From positions 31,797,679-31,861,678 of the forward strand of contig QVOM02000042.1 in the NCBI GenBank assembly GCA_003586115.2: 64,000 nucleotides of DNA, given 5' to 3'. A model generated the notes under the pieces. That model did no database searches. It saw only the letters and a program-made list of their open reading frames with translations, and was not told the origin of the DNA. Every line of letters begins with the position of its first letter. Within the stretch, counting starts at the first letter, position 1. Below, piece after piece: positions 20,135-32,439 of this stretch. The stretch is from Salvator merianae (Eukaryota > Chordata > Lepidosauria > Squamata > Teiidae). The position numbers and the translations under genes are program-made.

Positions 20135-21959
20135 ATCTCCTGAATATAGGCCTGCCTGAATGTCAAAATAATAGAGGAGGCACTAGAGGCAGTGCCATCA
20201 CCGGCCAAGGCTTCAGAAGATTGAAGGAGTGACTTCTGTGGAATGACTTTCCTTTTGAGGTTTGTCATGGGCCTTCAATCTATATGGCATGATCTGTACT
20301 GGCCCTTAAGGATGCTGTGGCATTGCAGTGAGGATGCACGGGCACCCAACTGTACAACTCTGTTACACCAAAAGAGTGTTCCTAGGGCCCAGAATAAACC
20401 ACATAAGAGTGCTTCTAGGGCACAGGCTACGTACTTATGGTGTACGTTCTACATAATGTTTTCTATTTTAAAAGCAAGCTGTACATTAATGTTTTAAACT
20501 GTTATTCACATTTATGTATTATTCAGCTTGGGAATTTAGGATTAAGACTAGGGTATAATTACATGTATTTTATTTTATTTTATTTTATTTTATTTGAGGG
20601 TGCCTTTGAAATACTTAAGAAAAAATGGAGCTAACTATTCCTCATTTTGTTGTGATGGAAGGAAAACTACATCAAATTCTTTTCAAGCATTGACTCAACA
20701 ACAAATGAGTTGAGCCCAGGAGATCAAGGGAAGGGGGGAAAAAAAGCATTATAAGTAGGCATATAATGCTTTGCAAAAAAGAAGCTCCTTGTGATTTTAA
20801 AATTGTCTGCCACTAAGACAAGGGCTTCAGAAATATGCACATAAAAATTATGTGTGTTGAGAGAAAAACAATAATTAGCACCTTAACTTAATAAAAACTG
20901 ACTTCATACTAACCATATATAAGGCTTCTTTCTCAGGATCAGCTACTGTACTTCAAATGAAGTCTAAACCTCATAATTGCAACTCCAGAAGACAAATGTC
21001 CTTCCATTTTCAAGAGATGGAAAAGCTAATGTTAGATGTTACAAGGCAATAATAACTTTTAATGGTGACAGAATACTCAAAGGAAAGTTGTTAAGAAAAC
21101 AGCATGAAAGGGAAGGAAATAAATTCTGTTTGAATCACTTGACTTCAGTACTTGCAGGCTTTAACACCATTGAAATGCAAATAGAGTTATATCGTACCCC
21201 TAAACACAAAAAAGAATGTGTTAGAATGGTATAGAGGAGTGATATTTATTTAAGAGTCATGGAGACAATACATTAACTGGTTGGATGAAGGGACAAATCA
21301 GATAAAATTGTGCTGCAGCTACCATTATTTAATGATGTGTCTGTGTTCAGAAAAGAGACACATATTAAAAATGCATCAGTGTTGCCAGCTTGCATGCTAC
21401 TAGGCTAGTAGCACATGGCTGGAATGTAATTCTACAGTGATGGAATGCAGATCTTCCCAAATCCTGAAGTCTGACTGTCCACCCCTTTATTTTCTCAACA
21501 TTTTACAGAGCTTGTCATTCAGTGTTATTGCAGGCAGAAGTGTGGGCAGACACAGACACCATCTATACAGCTGTTTTTGGTTTATTCCAGGCATCAGCAG
21601 GGGCTTGTGGACCAATACTGCCATTCCACTCAGTTTCTGATCCTCCCCAGTCCCCACCAAAGGCCACTTTTAAGCACTTAGGGGTTGCCTCTGTTGGGGA
21701 AGTTGACTCCTAGCTTCTATATAAACACAGACTGGAGTCAAGCAAAGAACTGAAAACATGACCTCCATTGATGCCACCGACCAAAAAGGTGAGAGTCATC
21801 AGTTTACACTTCCAGTCTGTAGCCATGATTGCTGTTGTGTTTTGGGCTGGTGCAGGTGGAATTTTGTCCACTGCAGACTGGAATCTGAGGAGTTGTCTCA
21901 GGGCACTATGGTTTGGCTTGCTCACCTCCACCTCTTAGACAGCCACTCATCCAGGTACT
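20135..21959. other. Unassigned, with one (TTTTA)n run
   Basis: (TTTTA)n lies at about 20567-20595. The rest is unassigned. Frames at 20243-21713 are short with no recognised motif. Confidence 0.35.
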
Positions 21960-22158
21960 ACCTGTTGTTGCTGGATATCACTGAGTTGTGGTTGACTCCT
22001 GGTTGGCATCATAGGTACCTCTGTGCAGTTTTCTTGGCAGAGATAAAAGAAGTGGTTTGTGATTACCTACTTCTGGGGAGAAGCTGGGGATCAAACATGC
22101 AGCCCTCTGCTTTCCAGGCAGTTTGTAGTATCACTGAGCTACAGCCACTCCCACATGT
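21960..22158 (-). mobile_element. tRNA-derived SINE, minus strand
   Basis: On the minus strand, 22157 downward reads 'gtggctgtagctcagtgata' (A-box-like) and, about 40 bases on, 'gtttgatcccca' (B-box-like), the head of a common reptile tRNA SINE. The + strand segment 21985-22080 ('gttgactcctggttggcatc..ttttcttggcagaga..gtggtttgtgatt') is the reverse of the usual SINE body. It is not a functional tRNA: the arms do not pair properly and it continues into SINE body sequence. Confidence 0.6.
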
Positions 22159-23139
22159 CACCTAAGTGAAGTTGAAGCTGGAAAAGGGTGGATAAGCCAG
22201 AAAACATACGAGTTTGAGTCACTGTACATTGGTTTGAAAAACTCAGTTCTGTCCCTGTTCATTTTCCAGTTTCTTACAAAATAATGCATGTATTTACAGT
22301 GAAACAAATCAGCAAGTAGTGGCGTTCTGACCCATTATATGCATTGTCTAAGAAATGAGCCACTGGTACTATATCTGTTGCATTTGAAAGATGACAAGTA
22401 AACATAAACTACAAACAGTTGCAGCAAAAAGAAGTGATTCAAATTATGGCTTAGAAATGTCTCTTATTCACACTACGAGCCAGAAAATGCACTTTTAAAG
22501 CACATTATCTGGCCTTTAATGTGAATTACAGATGGAATAAGATGTTCCTAAGCTTCCATGTTTGAAAATCTTTTGAGCTGCTTTTTTAAATGTGTGTGGG
22601 TACAGCCATAATTTTCATAGGAACTATATGGTGCATGTCTGGTGTTACTATTCTACTAGTACATTCAAGCAGATGCTTCACAGGCAATGAAGACAAACTG
22701 TAAATGTTTTGCTTTGAGTTAGGTTAATTTTGGTGAAAGTACAGGGGATATATTTAAGCATGTTTGTTTGTTTATATTTTTTCTATGTACTTCTATTTTT
22801 GTCTCATTGCCTACTGTGATCAAATACTATGTTAACTATTTCTGTCCCATGAGTGCCTCTCCATTTTGACTAACTTGCAAACTAATTTACACTGTATATA
22901 TTATAAGCTGTATTATATTTCTGCTTCTTTATTGGATCCAGATTTCCATGTACTTTAAAACTGGCCCAGTACGAATCACCTTTAACTGCAAGATTCAAGA
23001 GTGCTGAAAATTAGACACTGATAATATAAAATATAAATAAATAAATACATAAGAGTAAGAATAATAGGGGGAAAAAAGAAGAGCTTTGCCTTGGAAGCCC
23101 TACAAATATTTGAAATAAATAAATGAATATTCCTTTCCT

Positions 23140-23140
<1 letters not shown>
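22159..23140. other. No recognisable feature
   Basis: AT-rich DNA without repeat ends or coding signals that I can identify. Confidence 0.4.
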
Positions 23141-23182
<42 letters not shown>

Positions 23183-23192
23183 GGAAGAAGAG

Positions 23193-23224
<32 letters not shown>

Positions 23225-23236
23225 AGAAGAAGAAGA
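23141..23236 (+). repeat. (GAA/GGAAGA)n purine tract
   Basis: An uninterrupted purine run on the + strand, mixing GAA and GGA triplets. The minus strand reads as poly-leucine in a 104-codon frame, which is an artefact. Confidence 0.95.
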
Positions 23237-24921
23237 TGCTGATGTAAGCAGAAGACAGTAAAGCATAAATTTATGTTGAGATTAGCTAAACTCTGGACCA
23301 GATCAACCCCTTGTCCTGCTCTCACAGCGAATAGTATTTATTAGTGCCAGGGAAAAGCCACCCAAATAGGGGAATGAAAGTTTTCTAGGGTGTAATACTA
23401 AACCACACCATAAACACAATCAGTCTGCTACTTGGACCAAAAACTATTATTGTGTAAAGCATTTTTTTTCCTAGAATTCGATATACACTTTCCCCTAACC
23501 CCAGCTTTATCTGTTAGGTCTGCCATGTATAAGGATTTAGCTGCCTGCTTACTTATGAAAATATGACTATTTGAGGAGGGAAAATACATTTAATGTGGAG
23601 ATAGAAAGAAACATACTTGCTACATTCTTAAAGAAAAGTGCTTGCTTATTTTGTAAATATATGCAGTGGTCATCCAGCATGTAGAGTTATTTTTTGAAAA
23701 GCACTTGGGTAGATTTCAGGAAGAGAGTTTCCTGTTCAGTGGTTGCTTTTGTATAAAATTTCATCTGTATGCAAATCATGTTTAAACTTGTCTTTAGTAA
23801 AAGCCAACATCTATGTAAGCTTCATGCCTTGTGTTAAATTTTTTTTCTTATCTGAACTATTTTAATTAAATTAATTGAGCATTTGTAAAAATTCAGAAAT
23901 GAGTGTTGTGATGCTTCCATTGCTAACGGCTCAAATGATAGCAGTCACTCTTCACTGAATGATAGGCACTTTGATGGTTATTTGGAATGTTCAGAATACA
24001 GTCATGCTTGATTTACAGTATTTATAGTGGCCTTATGCAGTCAGTTTTTCAATATCAGCCCCCAACTTGCATATAGTTCAATGAGAAGCTGATACAGACA
24101 ATGGAAGGAAAAAGAAAAGTAACAGTTTAAGCAACCAAAAATAATCTGTTGCTTTATTTTAGAGTATCTTATAGCCAAAATCAGTTTTGATTTTAGTTCA
24201 ATCATATTGTGAAGCCATTGACAAGACAGGTAGGTCACCAATCCAAACATTGAAATGAACATTGAAATGAACACAACGAGAAATCTTCAGTTTTGTAATT
24301 TTTGTGTGTGATTGAAGAATTTGCATGTGATGGAGGACTTTCAATTCCTATCCCTCATTTTCATATCAAGGGACTCTAATCATTGACTTCTGCACAATAC
24401 TTACATAAAGGAAGGCGGTTCACCTTCCATTGCATCTCTGCAATTCTGCTTGATTTCAATCCCTGTAAAAGGAGAAATACACGTGGACTTTTCATTAATT
24501 GTGCCTGACCAGCAAGCATGTCATAGTTTAGGAGGTTGTCCCTATCATAACTTATTCTGGATAGATTTTCATGTATTCAGTACTTAAATATACCAAATGC
24601 CTCCTAATAGTGCTTGCATTGGTTCACAAATGTCTGTTTCAAAATGATATCTTGTGATGACTGTTGCATACTGTTTGAAGTTTCTTACCCACTTTTCTCT
24701 CTGAAAATTCTCTGAAAGTGGAAATGCCAGACGCATTTAAACATCTTGTTTGTGATCACAGGCGACCCAAATATTATGGAAGTTCACATTTCTCTGGAAG
24801 CAGAGATTGCAAACTGCACAACATCTACATTAAGTAACATGCAGTTTATACAACAGACATACTCCCCACACAGTGTTCTGAAGCAGAGATGAAACTAGAA
24901 AAGTAGGAGGTAGTGCTGCAG
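23237..24921. other. No recognisable feature
   Basis: AT-rich, repeat-poor DNA. It could hold conserved non-coding sequence, but nothing can be shown from one genome. Confidence 0.35.
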
Positions 24922-25260
24922 TAGAGGTGTGTTGAACTGGTTCAAACATGGACCAATTCAGTTCAAATAGGGGCGTTCAATTGGTTGAATTTGAAATGAG
25001 CCCCCCAGTTTGAGGGGAACATCTCAAATTGAACTGAACCAGGAGGGGTCCTTGAGAACCAAATACCCCATTTTGAAATGAGCTAGTTTGGGTTCACTGT
25101 CATTTTGTCCTTTAAAAAAGTTTTTTTAAAGGATTTGTTTGTTTGAACAGGTCCAATGTTTGATCAAACCTGTTAGAAAAAGGTTCAAATTTTAAACAAA
25201 CCACTTAAGGTTTGGTTGAATTTGAACCAAATAGCACTTTTAGGGTTCATGCAATCACTA
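24922..25260. mobile_element. hAT-type MITE, GAAC-ended subfamily
   Basis: The left end TAGAGGTGTGTTGAAC and right end GTTCATGCAATCACTA are imperfect inverted copies of the TAGGGATGTGCAC-type terminus seen at 6937 and 51682. Flanking 8-mers TGCTGCAG (24914-24921) and TCCTGTAG (25261-25268) agree at six of eight positions, which suits an old 8-bp duplication. The interior is rich in 'ggttcaaa/tttgaacc' inverted words. Confidence 0.6.
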
Positions 25261-25365
25261 TCCTGTAGTCATTCCTCAAATTGCTGAAATTGAAATTTGA
25301 CATATCTTCAATGCAGTAACATATGACAAGTGACAATGCAACTGATTAGAATACCCCCACATTGG

Positions 25366-25366
25366 A

Positions 25367-25460
<94 letters not shown>
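25366..25460 (+). repeat. Compound (AAT)n-(AGT)n microsatellite
   Basis: About 20 AAT units pass directly into about 11 AGT units. The same compound order occurs at 61190-61264. Confidence 0.95.
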
Positions 25461-25461
<1 letters not shown>

Positions 25462-25669
25462 TGGCTACTGCCAGAGCCAGCAGAACACATTTCCCTTGCC
25501 TCACTGAAACATCCATTTGATGTTATTGCACATCACATATCAGATTTTCCAGTCTCACAAATATCAGACAAATAAGAAGAGTAAAATCAGTGAATCAAGG
25601 AAGTGCAATGTCATTATTTACCACATTTTTACTAACTTGATTTTTCAGAAGAGATGTGGAAAAGGACAT

Positions 25670-25745
25670 CCAAATACCGTCAGATCAAAGACCCATATAG
25701 TCCAACATCTTGTTTTCATAGGTGGCTTTCAGGGCCAAAACTGGA
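25670..25745 (-). mobile_element. Possible CR1/L3 tail remnant
   Basis: 'cagatcaaagacccatatagtccaacatcttgttttc' resembles the reverse of the LINE tail seen at 43230 ('ggatcaggcc..catctagtccag'). Short and diverged. Confidence 0.3.
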
Positions 25746-27285
25746 ACAAGAAATAACAAGGTATGCCAGAGACTGTCCAAAAGCTCCCCAGCTCCAAAGG
25801 TGATGGGTGAGATGATTTTTTGGTGTGCCACAATCAGTCCATTTCCAGAGCTGTTTCCAGAGCCTAGTAAAATAGAACCAGGCTCTATGTATTGTTTGGG
25901 ACACTCCAGCTGCCCGCATGGCAGATGGCAGGAATGCTCAGAAGACCTTTTTAAAGTGGTCTTCCATTGGACAGCTTTCCAGCACAATTTGCATGCCAGA
26001 GAACTCTCCAGGCTAGAGGCTCATGCAACCAGAGCATTTCCTGGGAGATATGACCTCCTGTAGACTGCTCTATCAAGTGTCCAAATGGCTATGTGGAAGC
26101 TGACACAGTATCTAACTGATAAACCCATGGGAAAGATATTAAAACCCAGGACTCTTCCTATAGAACACAAAAAAACCCAATAATCTTCATCCAGCCAGAA
26201 AACAAAGTTCCTAGGCAAGTAACACATGAATAACTCATTACATGTGCAGATTCAAGGTGGATAGAGGAGGCACGATCCCTTCTTGTTCTTAGATGCATGG
26301 AGCCATCGTTGATCTTTCTAGAAATTTCAATTATTCTTTCATTATTAATGATTTCAGTCCTATTCACTCCTAAATTGTAGCACATGCAACACTATGTGGA
26401 TAGATTCACTTATTGGTTGCTCAAGCTTCATGACCGTATTTAGCATAATGCACCATTAAAAATTCTGTAGGGCTTCTCCAAAAGATGTTTATTTAAACCT
26501 TATTTTGACTAACATTTTCATTTAAATTTAAATTAAATAACCTGTTGCTTTTCTCCCTATGCCATTAGAAGCCTGTAAGAATGAAAATGAATATTCCCAA
26601 ATTACTGTGACTGTTCTTGTGGAACAGGCAGGTCATTGTAAGAAACACACCGCCGTCTCCCTTATTTAAAACTCTGCTTCTTGCTCATTATAACTATGCT
26701 TTACATTTTTGTGTGTTATAGGACTCCCTAGTCCTCAAAAGGCCCAAGAGAACGAGAACCAAAACTTCAGAGAATTTAGAAGACTGATATTTACTGTCTT
26801 TCCGCTTATACTTTTCTAAATGCTTTTGGTTTTGAAAGGACTACTTAGAACTTTTTTTTAAAAAGGTGCATTCTAATGCAGACAAATTGGTTGCTACCTC
26901 CAACTGAGAAATGATTTATTTTTGCTGATCAGATTTGCTTATGCTAAAAGGATGTGATAATAAGTGGTTTTCTCTAGTTCTCATTTCCAGCCTAAAATTC
27001 CCATCCCCTTAAATCCTAGCTTAATATTGTCACCATATGGATTGGATTTAAGACAGCTTTGCCTCCAGTACTCTAGTAATTCCTATCAATTACTGAAAAA
27101 GCATGTTAGAGTGGTTAAAAATGCCTTCCATGAGGGGTGAGAATAGAAAAAATAACAGATGCTGAAGTTAGATACTCAGAACAGGTTTAAAGGTTTGTAA
27201 GTTATAAAAAAAGTGCAGGAAAGACTTCAGAAAAGTAAATAAGAATATGAACTAGAAAAGCTATTTACAAAAATTAGCATTGTTG
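25746..27285. other. No recognisable feature
   Basis: Unassigned. Overlapping frames at 25685-26385 on both strands have no motif. Confidence 0.35.
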
Positions 27286-27800
27286 ACCAATATTCAGGAT
27301 TTCTGACTTAAATAGATCTCCTCCACCTTCAGTTATCCATTTACCAACCCACCCACTGCCCAGCAACCTCCCTCTGAGCTGGCTGAGATAATCTCAGATG
27401 TGGTGTTGGAAGCACCCGCCATGGTGGTGTTGGGGAATTTTAATCTAAAGGAACACTTTCTCTCATATTGACCTGTCCATGCCTTAAGATCTGCAGGTGA
27501 GGACCTCCTAGGTTTACCATCATCTTCAGTAGTTAATGGGAAGAGGACCCAGAATAGGACCTTCTTGGTGGTAGCCCCCAGACAATGGAATAGCTTCTCC
27601 TCATGAGTTGAGCCAGGCATGATCACTATACACATTTAGAAGATTAGTGAAGAGGCACCTATTTACCCTGGCCTTTGGCTGAGGAAACAGTTTCCCCTCT
27701 CTGCTTCACTAGATTCATTTTAAATTTTGTTTTTATGGCTGTAACCCATCCTGAAATCTTTAGTAAAGGATGAAATAACAATACAAATAGTAATAAATAA
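27286..27800 (+). mobile_element. L2-like LINE with a large internal deletion
   Basis: The 5' part carries 'gttggggaattttaatctaaagg' (LGNFNLK, like the endonuclease GDFN block) at about 27428-27450. About 100 bp later the sequence is already the C-terminal block: 'ccccagacaatggaatagcttctc' (PRQWNSFS-like, for the L2 'PxLWNSLP' motif) at about 27578-27602. An 'RRLVKRHLFTLAFG' frame follows, then a 3' tail ending in 'aataataaataactg'. The whole reverse transcriptase is missing. Confidence 0.55.
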
Positions 27801-28960
27801 CTGTATTACTTGTTCCACTGGTGATACACATTTTTTACATCATATACAAACATTTATTTTATTTTGAATAAATTTATTTAAGTAAAAAAGTGTGTTCATT
27901 TAAATATGACATAGTAAATATAAGCACAGAAACTACACTCATGTGGCAAAATCATGCAGGTGGTAAATAAAATCTGTTTGTCTTCATTTCATTCAGGTTA
28001 CTTCTCTTCAAAGCACTTTCATAGAATTCACTATTTGCTTGAATTGCACCTCAGTTATATGCAAGTTATCAGGCAATGCATTTATAGATGCATCAAGACC
28101 TCACAGGGCTGTGTGAGCTTATCAAGGTGACATGTCGTCCCAACACAAAAGTTTGTTGTGTTATCTCAGGATTCCTTATGCTTCTTTCCCCAGCCACTGC
28201 CCGTTGATCCCTCTATCCTTTACCTGACCTTGTCGTACAACATATCAAATACAAGCTGAAATATAACTTCAGCACACAAATAAAACACAGAGAATGAGAT
28301 GGGCTGCTTCCTTCACAGGAAATCCACAATAAAGTGAGAATTAAAAAATGGGACAGCTGTTGATTGGAAAGGTGATATGTTAGCAACGCAGAAAAGTACA
28401 GGCTACCTATGAGAACATGAAGTAGTGGCTGCCATGAGGAGTGTGCACAAACCTGCCCAGTTAAGAAGTTCATTTCATATCTAGAAACATCCTAGTACAT
28501 GTTTCAGCAAGAGAAACCTGTATGGGAAGAAATAAAGGGCAGCATCGTTGGGCACAGAATTAATCAAAACATCTGGAAAGAATCCAGGTATGGATCTGCT
28601 CCAGAGTTTTACATCTGTTTGGACTTAAGCTTTTTTTTTCCCAACTTGTTAAGTAACATAATCATAAAAGTGGCCGGGGGGGGGGCTCATAGATCTGGAC
28701 CGTGGGGCAATGGGGTCAGGGCAAAGCAAGTGATTGGAAGCCTTGCTTTGATCTTTCTGAATCTGTTTTGACAATTAAAATGGATCAGAATGAAGTTTTC
28801 AGTCATTGCCTTGATATACAGCCCTAATCTGTTGCCTGCCTATCATTGCACCACCTTTCTGATTTTATAGGTCTTTAACTTACCTCAGCCCAATTAGGAA
28901 TTACCAGTCCTGAGGTCTGATTAGCTTTGTATTCTGTTGGCATACACTGTTGGTATACAC
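27801..28960. other. No recognisable feature
   Basis: Unassigned AT-rich DNA with a short G run near 28676-28684. Confidence 0.4.
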
Positions 28961-29592
28961 TGAGCCATGTGATGCAGCTGCAAAAAAGGCAAACACCATC
29001 CTGGGGTGCATCAAGAGGAGCACAGAGTCCAGATCATGAGAAGTAATTATCCCTGTTTACTCTTCCTTGGTCTGACCTCATCTGGAGTATTGTGTCCAGT
29101 TCTGGGCACCCCAGTTTAAAAAAGACATTGACAAACTGGAACAAGTTCAGAGAAGGGCGACCAAAATGGTGAGTGGTCTGCAAACCGTGTCCTACGAGGA
29201 ACGGTTAAAGGACCTAGGAATGTTTAACCTGCAGAAGAGAAGACTGAGAGGGGATATGATAGCTGTTTTCAAGTATCTGAAGGGCTGTCACAGTGCAGAA
29301 GGATTGGCCCTGTTCTCAGTTGTGCAAGAAGGAAGGACTAGAAACAATGGGATGAAAATTCAAGGGAGTAGATACAGGCTAGATATTAGGAAAAACTTTC
29401 TGACCGTAAGGGCAATCAGTCATTGGAACAGGTTACCACAGGAGGTGGTGGGCTCTCCTTCGCTGGAGGTCTTCAAGGAAAGGCTGGACAGATATCTGTC
29501 TGGGATGGTTTAGTGAATCCTGCATTGAGCAGGGAGTTGGACTCGATGAACCTGGAGATCCCTTCCAACTCTATGATTCTATGATTCTATGT
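28961..29592 (+). mobile_element. CR1 LINE 3' end with intact C-terminal frame
   Basis: A 5'-truncated CR1 insertion. The frame 29166-29513 stays open for 115 codons and shows the CR1 reverse transcriptase C-terminus: YEERLKDLG, KRRLRGDM near the start and WNRLPQEVV near the end, then a stop. Upstream, in another frame, 'ctcatctggagtattgtgtccagttctgg' is the preceding 'LEYCVQFW' block. The element ends in tandem ATTCTATG copies (29571-29592), the hallmark CR1 terminus. Target duplication is not expected to be clear for CR1. Confidence 0.9.
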
Positions 29593-31598
29593 CTCCATGT
29601 CTGTGTGTGAGTACTGGAGGAGGGGTCTTGACACTGTGTCTCCATGTTCAGATGCACCATGCAGCCCCCAAAGTGGCCAGTGATGCAGAGGGAGGGTGTT
29701 TCTGTAAGGGTGTCTGCTCCCAGATGTCTCCATTGCATCCATGATTTGAATCTCCATGGCCAGATGTATCAAGCAAAGCATATGCTTCCCCTTCCTCAGA
29801 CATAGCCTTTATGCTGAAAAAAAAAGCAAAAACACAAAAACAAAAACAAAACATATTGTCTTTCCACAGTACCTGGCAAACATTTGCTTCATTGTTCCCT
29901 CTGAGCAATTGGACATATGATCTCAATGTTGTGTAAATGTGCTCTGGGAATTACCTCAGTAGCTAGGAAAACAAAGCATACAGGGCATTTACAAACATCA
30001 AGCCAACTAGAATCCTTTCAATAACAGCTTCCAGAATCCTTGTTCTGGAAGCTTACATATGGCATGATGGTAGTGACATAATAAGACATAATAAGACAAA
30101 AGAAGCTACAGAAACAGAAGCAGCAAAATGGTGGGCATTTGTTTGCCTTTCAGATGTATATGTTTCTTGTTCCACCCTTTGGCAAAAGGGATGTTATAAA
30201 TAAATGCTGTTGTTGTTTCAGGCATCCATTTCTGTATATTACTTTAGTTTGTGGGAAGACACTTAATTGGCAAGCATGTCCTTGATAAAATGACAAAAAC
30301 AACAACCAAAAAAAACAAAGGCCAGGACAAAGCATGCCCTTTATTTAACAATTAAAAATACTCATATTGCTGGCTTACTAACATCCTTATCTAGAAGTAG
30401 AGTGATTTCTTCAAAGGAGGAGGACTGGTGTTCCTTCAAAGCAGCACAAGCATTTTGTTTTCTATTCAGCCTTTGATTCTCTGAGTTATTGCAATCACAC
30501 ACACTCTTTCATAAAATAGACTGGTAACCTGATTCCAAAAGCATTAACAAGAAGCTGAACTCTGCAGAATTAAGCTGAATTTAACAAGGCTATGGAACTC
30601 TGTTCAAAATTCAGTTACCTTGGACAAGCCCTTAGCCTTATGGCTTACATGCAGAAGAGTAGCTTATGCTTACAAATAGACCCTTCATGCATACATTTAT
30701 GTTCTAATTCTCCATATATTTCCTGCTGCAGGTGTATCTGCCAGGGCAAAGCTAGTTATCCAAACATGTTGAGGTGGACTTGGCCAGCAAAAACCCTCTT
30801 TGTGATCATTCCATGCATGAGTGAAAACATCAGACTAATGCCCACTCTTTCAGATAATCTAATTTTCCTCCTCTTTTATTCTCCTGGGTGGCTGTCAAAC
30901 TGCCCAGTCCCCTGGCAGTGGCATGAGAGGCTTTATATCATTTTCTAGGCGTATCCCAACCTTTACAGTTGCAAATATGACTGATTGGCACAGGATGGGC
31001 AAATGCAGCCTTCAATAGCAGAACACTGACTTTTCCTGTTAAGTGTGGGGCATCCTGCACTGCAGCAGCAGGTGGTTGGGCGTATCTTTCTGCCCAGGAC
31101 ACTGTTCAACCACCTACCACTTTGTAAAATCCCTTCTGACACCTCCCTAGGGCTCATTACATCAAGATGACGAAGGTCCCCTGTAGAGCAATGTTGTTAA
31201 GCAAGTGGGACCAAGATGTATGACTCACATCAGCCACTGGATACTCCACTGCCCTTGTTCTAATGAAAGCTACTATATACATGTCCAACTCCAAACTTGA
31301 TGCTTAATCCCTCCCCACACAAATTCTTCAAAAACAATCTGAAAGCTTCTCCTATGTCACTGCATTTAAATCATGTTATGTACTGTATTCCATTGTAGGG
31401 GTTTGCTGTAGAAATGTATACAATCTTGTGCATTAATATGCTGGCAGTACCATTACTTGCAAACATGATTGGATCTTTCTGTCAAGGATAAATATTCATA
31501 AAGGCTAAAGGGGACCCATCAGACAGAGGACTCCATATTGTTCTCGTCAGACAGAGGACTCTGTATTGCAGTTTAGATTCAGGGCAAGATGTTGCCTA
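29593..31598. other. No recognisable feature
   Basis: Unassigned sequence. An A/C-rich stretch lies at 29815-29850, and a short direct duplication of 'tcagacagaggactc' at about 31520-31565. Frames up to 118 codons (30592-30948) have no motif. Confidence 0.35.
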
Positions 31599-31678
31599 GA
31601 AGGAGAAGAAGAAGGGGAAGGAGAAGGAGAAGGAGAAGGAGAAGAAGCAGAAGCAGGAGAAGATGAAGAAGAAGAGGA

Positions 31679-31727
<49 letters not shown>

Positions 31728-31729
31728 AG
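31599..31729 (+). repeat. (GAA/GGA)n purine tract
   Basis: A purine run of about 130 bases on the + strand, broken by a few C and T. The minus strand reads as poly-leucine. Confidence 0.95.
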
Positions 31730-31896
31730 AAATGCTCTTTAAAACAAACAAACCTCAAAATGCTCTCAAAAACTAAAAGGAAAAGAAAAAGTATCAAAAA
31801 GAAGGAGCCCAATATAATTTGGATATCAGAATCACAGCTTTCATTTTGTGGTGAAGGTTTCTACTTATGTGTGTATGTGTTTGGTTTATTATTTCT

Positions 31897-31898
31897 CT

Positions 31899-31940
<42 letters not shown>
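31897..31940 (+). repeat. (TATC)n microsatellite
   Basis: About 10 tandem ATCT units. Confidence 0.95.
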
Positions 31941-31941
<1 letters not shown>

Positions 31942-32439
31942 ACATCAAAAGAGTTCTCTGAAATCCATCTTTCTCCCACTTATTCTCTGAAGTAGTGTAG
32001 GCCAGTCAAACTATTCAGAACTTTACACTGAATTTCTTTAAGAAGCTACTTATCCATAATTGCTGGGAGAATGTCTCCAAAGCCCAGACATGTAGGTTTG
32101 AGCAAAACGTACATCAAGAGCAGGCAATGAACCACGTAGATAATGTTTTACAGATGTGTAGTTTATCATTTGTCTGACGAAGAAAGAAAAGTAGGTTGAA
32201 GTGTTATCACTGAAAAAATCAGAACAGTAAGTCTCTCACTGCAATCTTTGTGCCAATTAAGCAACTGCGGTATTACGTGCAGGAGAGAAGCTAGGGTTGA
32301 ATAGGTGTTTGCAAATAAAATAGGATGGATTCTTTCACACATTGCAAACTGGGATTAAAAACAAACATAGAGTGCAATAATAAATACAAACCAAACTCAG
32401 CTGTCAAAGTAGACAAAGTAGACTTGCCATTGAGTCAGC
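31941..32439. other. No recognisable feature
   Basis: Unassigned sequence upstream of an L2 fragment. Confidence 0.4.

Noticed and set aside
22040..22158. Functional tRNA gene on the minus strand
   Set aside because: A- and B-box-like words are present, but the cloverleaf arms do not pair and the sequence continues into a SINE body.
21710..22165. 135-codon + frame (21758-22165) as a possible secreted Cys-rich protein
   Set aside because: Its 3' half is a minus-strand tRNA-derived SINE and the rest has no conserved pattern.
23011..23325. 104-codon minus-strand frame with poly-Leu and a C-terminal hydrophobic run
   Set aside because: The leucines come from the (GAA)n tract. Similar artefacts occur at 31579-31812 (poly-Leu) and 37522-37861 (poly-Glu/Pro/Ser).
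24041..24274. Frame starting with two repeats of 'MFIS' as a small membrane protein
   Set aside because: The repeat comes from a short direct duplication ('acattgaaatga'). No other support.
25308..25490. Frame with long poly-Tyr and poly-Thr
   Set aside because: Translation of the (AAT)n-(AGT)n microsatellite. The poly-Asn frame at 61118-61423 and the poly-Ile frames at 41924-42152 have the same cause.
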